A stretch of DNA of 10,084 bases from positions 1-10,084 of the forward strand of contig NZUB01000035.1 in the NCBI GenBank assembly GCA_002696965.1, in the 5' to 3' direction. The translations under genes were made by a program, and so were the position numbers. Shown here piece after piece: positions 6,547 to 10,084 of this stretch. Each line of letters begins with the position of its first letter. The stretch's first letter is position 1. The notes under the pieces were generated by a model. The model searched no databases and was not told the origin of the DNA. It worked only from the letters and a program-made list of their open reading frames with translations. Source of the stretch: Flavobacteriales bacterium. Lineage in GTDB: Bacteria > Bacteroidota > Bacteroidia > Flavobacteriales > TMED113.

Positions 6547-8259
6547 ATGCTTAAAAGATTATCTTTTTGTTTTTTTTCAGCTTTATTATTATTTATTAGT
6601 TGGCCTCCAATTAGTTCTTTTACTTCGTGTATTTTTATAGCTTTTGTTCCTTTATTGTTAGTTGAGTGGGATGTTAGTAATAGGAAAATAAGTCAAAAGC
6701 AATTTTTCGGCTATTCATATTTGACTTTTTTTATATTTAATTTACTAACTACTTATTGGGTTAAGCATGCTCATCTTGGTGGGGCTGTATTTGCTATTAT
6801 TTGTAATACTTTATTTATGGCGCTAGTATTTTCTTTTTATTCGAAAATAAAGAATAATACTACATCAAATAACGCAGTTTTCATTTTACCCATTCTATGG
6901 TTAAGTTTTGAGTATTTACATTTAAATTGGGATTTAAGCTGGCCTTGGTTAACATTAGGCAATGTTTTTGCAACACAAACTGATTGGGTTCAGTGGTATT
7001 CATACACAGGGGTTTTGGGTGGCACATTATGGGTTCTATTAGTTAATTTATCTGTTCTGAATATTTGTAAAAAAACTCATTTAAATGGCTTTAGATTGAA
7101 ATTTGTTATTTCAACATGTATATTATTAATTTTCCCATTGTTAAGTTCTTATTATCTATATGGTCAATATGTTTATTATTTTGATACTAATTATGATTCT
7201 AAAGACAGTTTAAATGTACTTGTAGTGCAACCAAATATTGATCCATATAAGGAAAAGTTTTCATCTTTACAGATAGATCAAACAAATAATATGTTGAATC
7301 TTATTAGACCTTATGTAACTGCAAAAACAGATTTTATTATTTTACCAGAAACCTTTTTGAATCAGCCAATATGGGAGCATCAGCTTTTTAATAATCTTGA
7401 TATCAAACAATTATTTGATTTGATTAATAATAATAAATTGCAAACAAAATTAGATGGTGAAAAAAATACACTTTACTCTATAAATATTTTAGTTGGAGCA
7501 ATGACATTAGGATTGTCTCAAAAGAGTCCAACGTCAAAACCGTTAGGCAACCATAAACATCAATTTTATCAAGTATATAATACAGCGTTGCACTTAAGGA
7601 ATAATTTTTTTCATGAAGATGATATAGATTATCAATCTCAAGGATTAAAAATCAATACTTATCATAAATCTAAACTAGTTCCTGGAGCTGAAAAAATGCC
7701 ATTTCAAAATTTGCTGTTTCCGCTTTTAGGTGATCAAATTTTAAAAATAGGTTCTTCTACATCACTTGGCAACTTTTCTCCACAGGATTCTGTTTCGTTG
7801 TTTAATTCGACAACTATATTAGCTGATTCTAGTATTAATCAGTTACACTACTCCATTGCTCCTATCATTTGTTATGAATCTATATATGGAAATTATGTAA
7901 GGCAGTTTGTTCAAAAAGGTGCACAGGCTATTTTTATAATAACTAATGATGGCTGGTGGAAGCAAACTAGCGGATATAAACAGCATAGTATGTATGCTAA
8001 ATTACGAGCCATAGAAACAAGATGTTATATTGCACGATCTGCAAATACGGGTATATCATCTATTATTAACCCATTGGGTATAATAGATTCTCAAATTGAT
8101 TGGGATAATAGGGATGTAATCTCTGCTAGTATTTTATTAAATAATGATAAAACTTTTTATACAAAACATGGGGATTTTTTAGGTAGAATTTCATCTTTTT
8201 TGTCAATTTTTATTTTCCTTTTATATCTTGTAAGGAAGAAACTTAATTTTTCTCATTAA
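6547..8259 (+). CDS. lnt: Apolipoprotein N-acyltransferase
   Basis: A 570-residue inner-membrane enzyme that adds the third acyl chain to the N-terminal Cys of lipoproteins, the last step after Lgt and LspA. The N-terminal part has about seven hydrophobic helices (about 5-20, 26-40, 54-70, 79-98, 109-123, 155-173, 186-206). A periplasmic nitrilase-type domain (about 222-530) and a final helix (551-562) with a basic tail follow. The Glu-Lys-Cys triad is visible: LPETF (Glu268), YHKSKLVPG (Lys374, aligned with E. coli YNKNHLVP) and IICYES (Cys442, with Glu444). AEKMP (Glu382) and ITNDGWW (465-471) also match the family. The spacing from Glu268 to Lys374 is about 106 residues, longer than in E. 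coli Lnt (about 68), which accounts for the greater total length. The ATG at 6547 gives a proper first membrane helix. lpd follows 46 bp downstream. Confidence 0.95.
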   Translation: MLKRLSFCFFSALLLFISWPPISSFTSCIFIAFVPLLLVEWDVSNRKISQKQFFGYSYLTFFIFNLLTTYWVKHAHLGGAVFAIICNTLFMALVFSFYSKIKNNTTSNNAVFILPILWLSFEYLHLNWDLSWPWLTLGNVFATQTDWVQWYSYTGVLGGTLWVLLVNLSVLNICKKTHLNGFRLKFVISTCILLIFPLLSSYYLYGQYVYYFDTNYDSKDSLNVLVVQPNIDPYKEKFSSLQIDQTNNMLNLIRPYVTAKTDFIILPETFLNQPIWEHQLFNNLDIKQLFDLINNNKLQTKLDGEKNTLYSINILVGAMTLGLSQKSPTSKPLGNHKHQFYQVYNTALHLRNNFFHEDDIDYQSQGLKINTYHKSKLVPGAEKMPFQNLLFPLLGDQILKIGSSTSLGNFSPQDSVSLFNSTTILADSSINQLHYSIAPIICYESIYGNYVRQFVQKGAQAIFIITNDGWWKQTSGYKQHSMYAKLRAIETRCYIARSANTGISSIINPLGIIDSQIDWDNRDVISASILLNNDKTFYTKHGDFLGRISSFLSIFIFLLYLVRKKLNFSH

Positions 8260-8276
8260 TATATAATTATAACTAT

Positions 8277-8284
8277 TATTTTTG
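8277..8284 (+). promoter_or_regulatory. Candidate -7 promoter element upstream of lpd
   Basis: TATTTTTG fits the Bacteroidota -7 consensus TAnnTTTG and lies 21 bp before the lpd ATG inside a 46-bp gap, which would give a short leader. No TTG -33 element is visible at the usual distance upstream. It suggests, but does not show, that lpd has its own promoter in addition to any readthrough from lnt. Confidence 0.35.
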
Positions 8285-8305
8285 TAATTATTAAAATCAT
8301 TACTT

Positions 8306-9709
8306 ATGGATTTATTTGATGTTATAGTAATTGGGTCTGGGCCCGGCGGATATGTTTCTGCTATCAGATGCGCACAATTAGGCATGAAAACAGCTATTGT
8401 TGAAAAGTATTCTAAACTAGGTGGCACATGTTTAAATGTGGGGTGTATTCCATCTAAAGCTTTATTAGAATCTTCAGAACATTTTCATAAGTCACAATAT
8501 GAGTTCAAAGATCATGGAATTAATGTTGGTTCTTTAGGAATAAACTTTTCTCAAACAATGAAAAGAAAAGAAAAAATTATTTCTGAAATGCATTCGGGGT
8601 TAAATTTTTTGATGCAAAAAAATAAAATCACTGTTTTCAAAGGAACTGGTTCATTTTTAGATAAAAATACAGTTACTATTAAGAATGATAAAAAGAAACA
8701 AAAAATTCAAGCTAAGAATATTATTATAGCAACAGGATCGAAACCGCTCACATTGCCATTTTTTAATATGGATAAAGATAGAATTATAACATCTACAGAG
8801 GCTTTATCATTAAAAGAAATTCCTAAAAAAATGATTATTATAGGGGCTGGTGTTATTGGTTTAGAGTTAGGTTCTGTATATGCCAGGATGGGCTCAGAAG
8901 TATCAGTAGTAGATGTCTCATCTAGTGTCATCTCTTCAATGGATTTAAGTTTGGGTAAAGAATTAAAAAAGGTATTAACTCGAGACTTAGGTTTTAAGTT
9001 TTATTTGTCTCATAAAGTAGAAAAAGTTACTAGTAATGGTAAGAAGGTGGATGTCATTGCAGTATCGTCTTCAAATGAAAAAATTAAGTTGCAGGGCGAT
9101 TATTGTTTAATTTCTATAGGTAGGCGCCCTTATACGAATTCATTAAATTTAGATTCGATTGGAGTTGAAACTAGTGCCAATGGACAGATAAAAGTTAATA
9201 AATCGTTAATGACATCACAGTCTAATATATATGCTATTGGGGATGTGGTTGAGGGGGCTATGTTAGCTCATAAAGCAGAAGAAGAGGGAGTTTTTGTCGC
9301 AGAATTAATTTCAGGGCAAAAGCCTCAACTTCATCATCATTTGATCCCAAATGTTGTTTATACTTGGCCAGAAGTTGCTTCAGTAGGTTTCACTGAAGAA
9401 GAACTCAGGGAATCAGGAAAAAAAATAAAGATTGGTACTTTCCCGTTTAAAGCTAATGGTCGGGCGAAGATTTCTATGGATACAGATGGTTTTGTAAAAA
9501 TTATTGCAGACGCTCATAATGATGAAATACTAGGTGTTCATATGATAGGTCCTCGTTGTGCTGATTTAATTTCAGAGGCTGTAGTAGCTATGGAATATAA
9601 AGCATCTGCAGAGGATATTGCTAGAATTACACATGCTCACCCCACCTTTAGTGAAGTGATAAAAGAAGCTGCACTAGCTGCTACGGATAATCGAGCTTTA
9701 CATATATAG
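8306..9709 (+). CDS. lpdA: Dihydrolipoyl dehydrogenase (E3)
   Basis: A 467-residue FAD-dependent disulfide oxidoreductase that reoxidises dihydrolipoyl groups with NAD+ in pyruvate and 2-oxoglutarate dehydrogenase complexes and in the glycine cleavage system; cytoplasmic. Motifs: FAD-binding GSGPGG (10-15), redox disulfide GGTCLNVGCIPSK (39-51, Cys42 and Cys47), ATGS (142-145), NAD-binding GAGVIG (180-185), the second FAD motif IYAIGDVVEG (308-317) and the dimer-interface active site HAHPTFSE (443-450, with catalytic His445 and Glu450). The CxxxxC spacing and HxHPT motif separate it from mercuric and glutathione reductases. Length is normal (E. coli about 475). No E1 or E2 genes are adjacent, so it is a free-standing E3 that could serve several complexes. 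No Shine-Dalgarno sequence precedes the ATG. A pabB-like gene begins 42 bp downstream on the same strand. Confidence 0.95.
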   Translation: MDLFDVIVIGSGPGGYVSAIRCAQLGMKTAIVEKYSKLGGTCLNVGCIPSKALLESSEHFHKSQYEFKDHGINVGSLGINFSQTMKRKEKIISEMHSGLNFLMQKNKITVFKGTGSFLDKNTVTIKNDKKKQKIQAKNIIIATGSKPLTLPFFNMDKDRIITSTEALSLKEIPKKMIIIGAGVIGLELGSVYARMGSEVSVVDVSSSVISSMDLSLGKELKKVLTRDLGFKFYLSHKVEKVTSNGKKVDVIAVSSSNEKIKLQGDYCLISIGRRPYTNSLNLDSIGVETSANGQIKVNKSLMTSQSNIYAIGDVVEGAMLAHKAEEEGVFVAELISGQKPQLHHHLIPNVVYTWPEVASVGFTEEELRESGKKIKIGTFPFKANGRAKISMDTDGFVKIIADAHNDEILGVHMIGPRCADLISEAVVAMEYKASAEDIARITHAHPTFSEVIKEAALAATDNRALHI

Positions 9710-9751
9710 TATTTGTGTTTAGTATTAGTCGTTTATTTTTTTAATTATAAT

Positions 9752-10084
9752 TTGAGTAAGAAAAAAAAAACATATACAGTTTCGAATTTACATAAGTTTA
9801 AGAGTAATTTACTAGATTATTTACGCCCACATAAATGCTTTTGTTTTTTAGATAGCAATGATTCTTGTTCAGAGGAATCGTTTAATTTTTTAGCTGCATT
9901 TCAACCTAAGAAGCAATTAATAAATTGCAAGCATCCATTTGAAGATTTGCAAAAAATGATTAATTCATCACAAGATTGGCTTTTTGGATATTTAAGTTAT
10001 GATTTGAAAAACAAAATTGAAAAATTAAACTCTACTAATGAAGATCATTTAGCATTTCCAGATATACATTTTTTTATTCCCTCA
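9752..10084 (+). CDS. pabB: Aminodeoxychorismate / anthranilate synthase component I family, N-terminal part
   Basis: The start of a gene cut by the right edge; 111 codons are visible and the frame is open to the end. The segment DWLFGYLSYDLKN (75-87) followed by FPDIHFF (102-108) is characteristic of the N-terminal half of chorismate-using synthases as found in Bacteroidota PabB, which makes 4-amino-4-deoxychorismate for folate. The catalytic chorismate-binding domain is outside the window, so TrpE or an isochorismate synthase cannot be fully excluded. The chosen start is TTG at 9752, giving MSKKKKTYTV. The frame is open back to the lpd stop with no ATG or GTG, only one other TTG (9713), and the first in-frame ATG is at 9956, inside the conserved region. 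An A10 tract (9761-9770) follows the start. It lies 42 bp after lpd with no terminator between, so co-transcription is possible. Confidence 0.78.
   Translation, partial: MSKKKKTYTVSNLHKFKSNLLDYLRPHKCFCFLDSNDSCSEESFNFLAAFQPKKQLINCKHPFEDLQKMINSSQDWLFGYLSYDLKNKIEKLNSTNEDHLAFPDIHFFIPS

Noticed and set aside
8221..8427. Minus-strand open frame spanning the lnt-lpd gap
   Set aside because: It overlaps the lnt end and the lpd FAD-binding site in antisense and shows no recognisable protein features.
1..10084. Mobile elements, phage genes, CRISPR array, toxin-antitoxin or defence genes
   Set aside because: No transposase motif, terminal inverted repeats, spaced repeat array or defence domain is seen; all the genes belong to common housekeeping families.

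Overview
The window is an AT-rich piece (roughly 25-30 % G+C by eye) of an ordinary, gene-dense bacterial chromosome. The proteins point to Bacteroidota, most likely a Flavobacteriales-like, possibly streamlined marine lineage. The evidence is a long RecQ with a C-terminal extension, the cluster of recQ diverging from kpsF-tatC-lptB, a Bacteroidota-style Lnt with the YHKSKLVPG(x)EKMP motif, and a PabB with a DWLFGYLSYDLKN motif. No clear Shine-Dalgarno sequence precedes any start, which also fits Bacteroidota. No 16S rRNA or tRNA is present, so the placement rests on protein recognition alone and is inference.

Layout: (1) 1-116, minus strand, N-terminus of a metallo-beta-lactamase-fold hydrolase cut by the window edge. 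(2) 155-1363, plus, M20 amidohydrolase with a GTG start. (3) 1335-3503, minus, RecQ helicase, convergent with the amidohydrolase gene and overlapping it by 29 bp. (4) 3579-6051, plus, a tight kpsF-tatC-lptB operon, with an 8-bp gap and then an ATGA overlap. (5) 6048-6299, minus, purS, overlapping the end of lptB by 4 bp. (6) 6300-6546, an AT-rich non-coding gap, the only one of notable length. (7) 6547-9709, plus, lnt and lpd. (8) 9752 to the edge, plus, the start of a pabB-like gene that appears to use TTG.

Functionally the window is housekeeping. KpsF makes arabinose 5-phosphate for the Kdo part of LPS, LptB powers LPS export, Lnt finishes lipoprotein acylation and TatC exports folded proteins, so four of the genes serve the cell envelope. 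RecQ acts in DNA repair and recombination. PurS, Lpd and PabB belong to purine synthesis, 2-oxoacid dehydrogenase or glycine-cleavage complexes, and folate synthesis. I see no transposase, phage gene, CRISPR array, toxin-antitoxin pair or defence island.

I found no convincing undescribed system. The items worth a second look are small: a 24-bp-offset direct repeat across the purS start codon, the TTG start of pabB beside an A10 tract, a Gln at a usually acidic intramembrane position of TatC, an enlarged E-to-K spacing in Lnt, the RecQ C-terminal domain, and A9/A10 tracts inside most of the genes.
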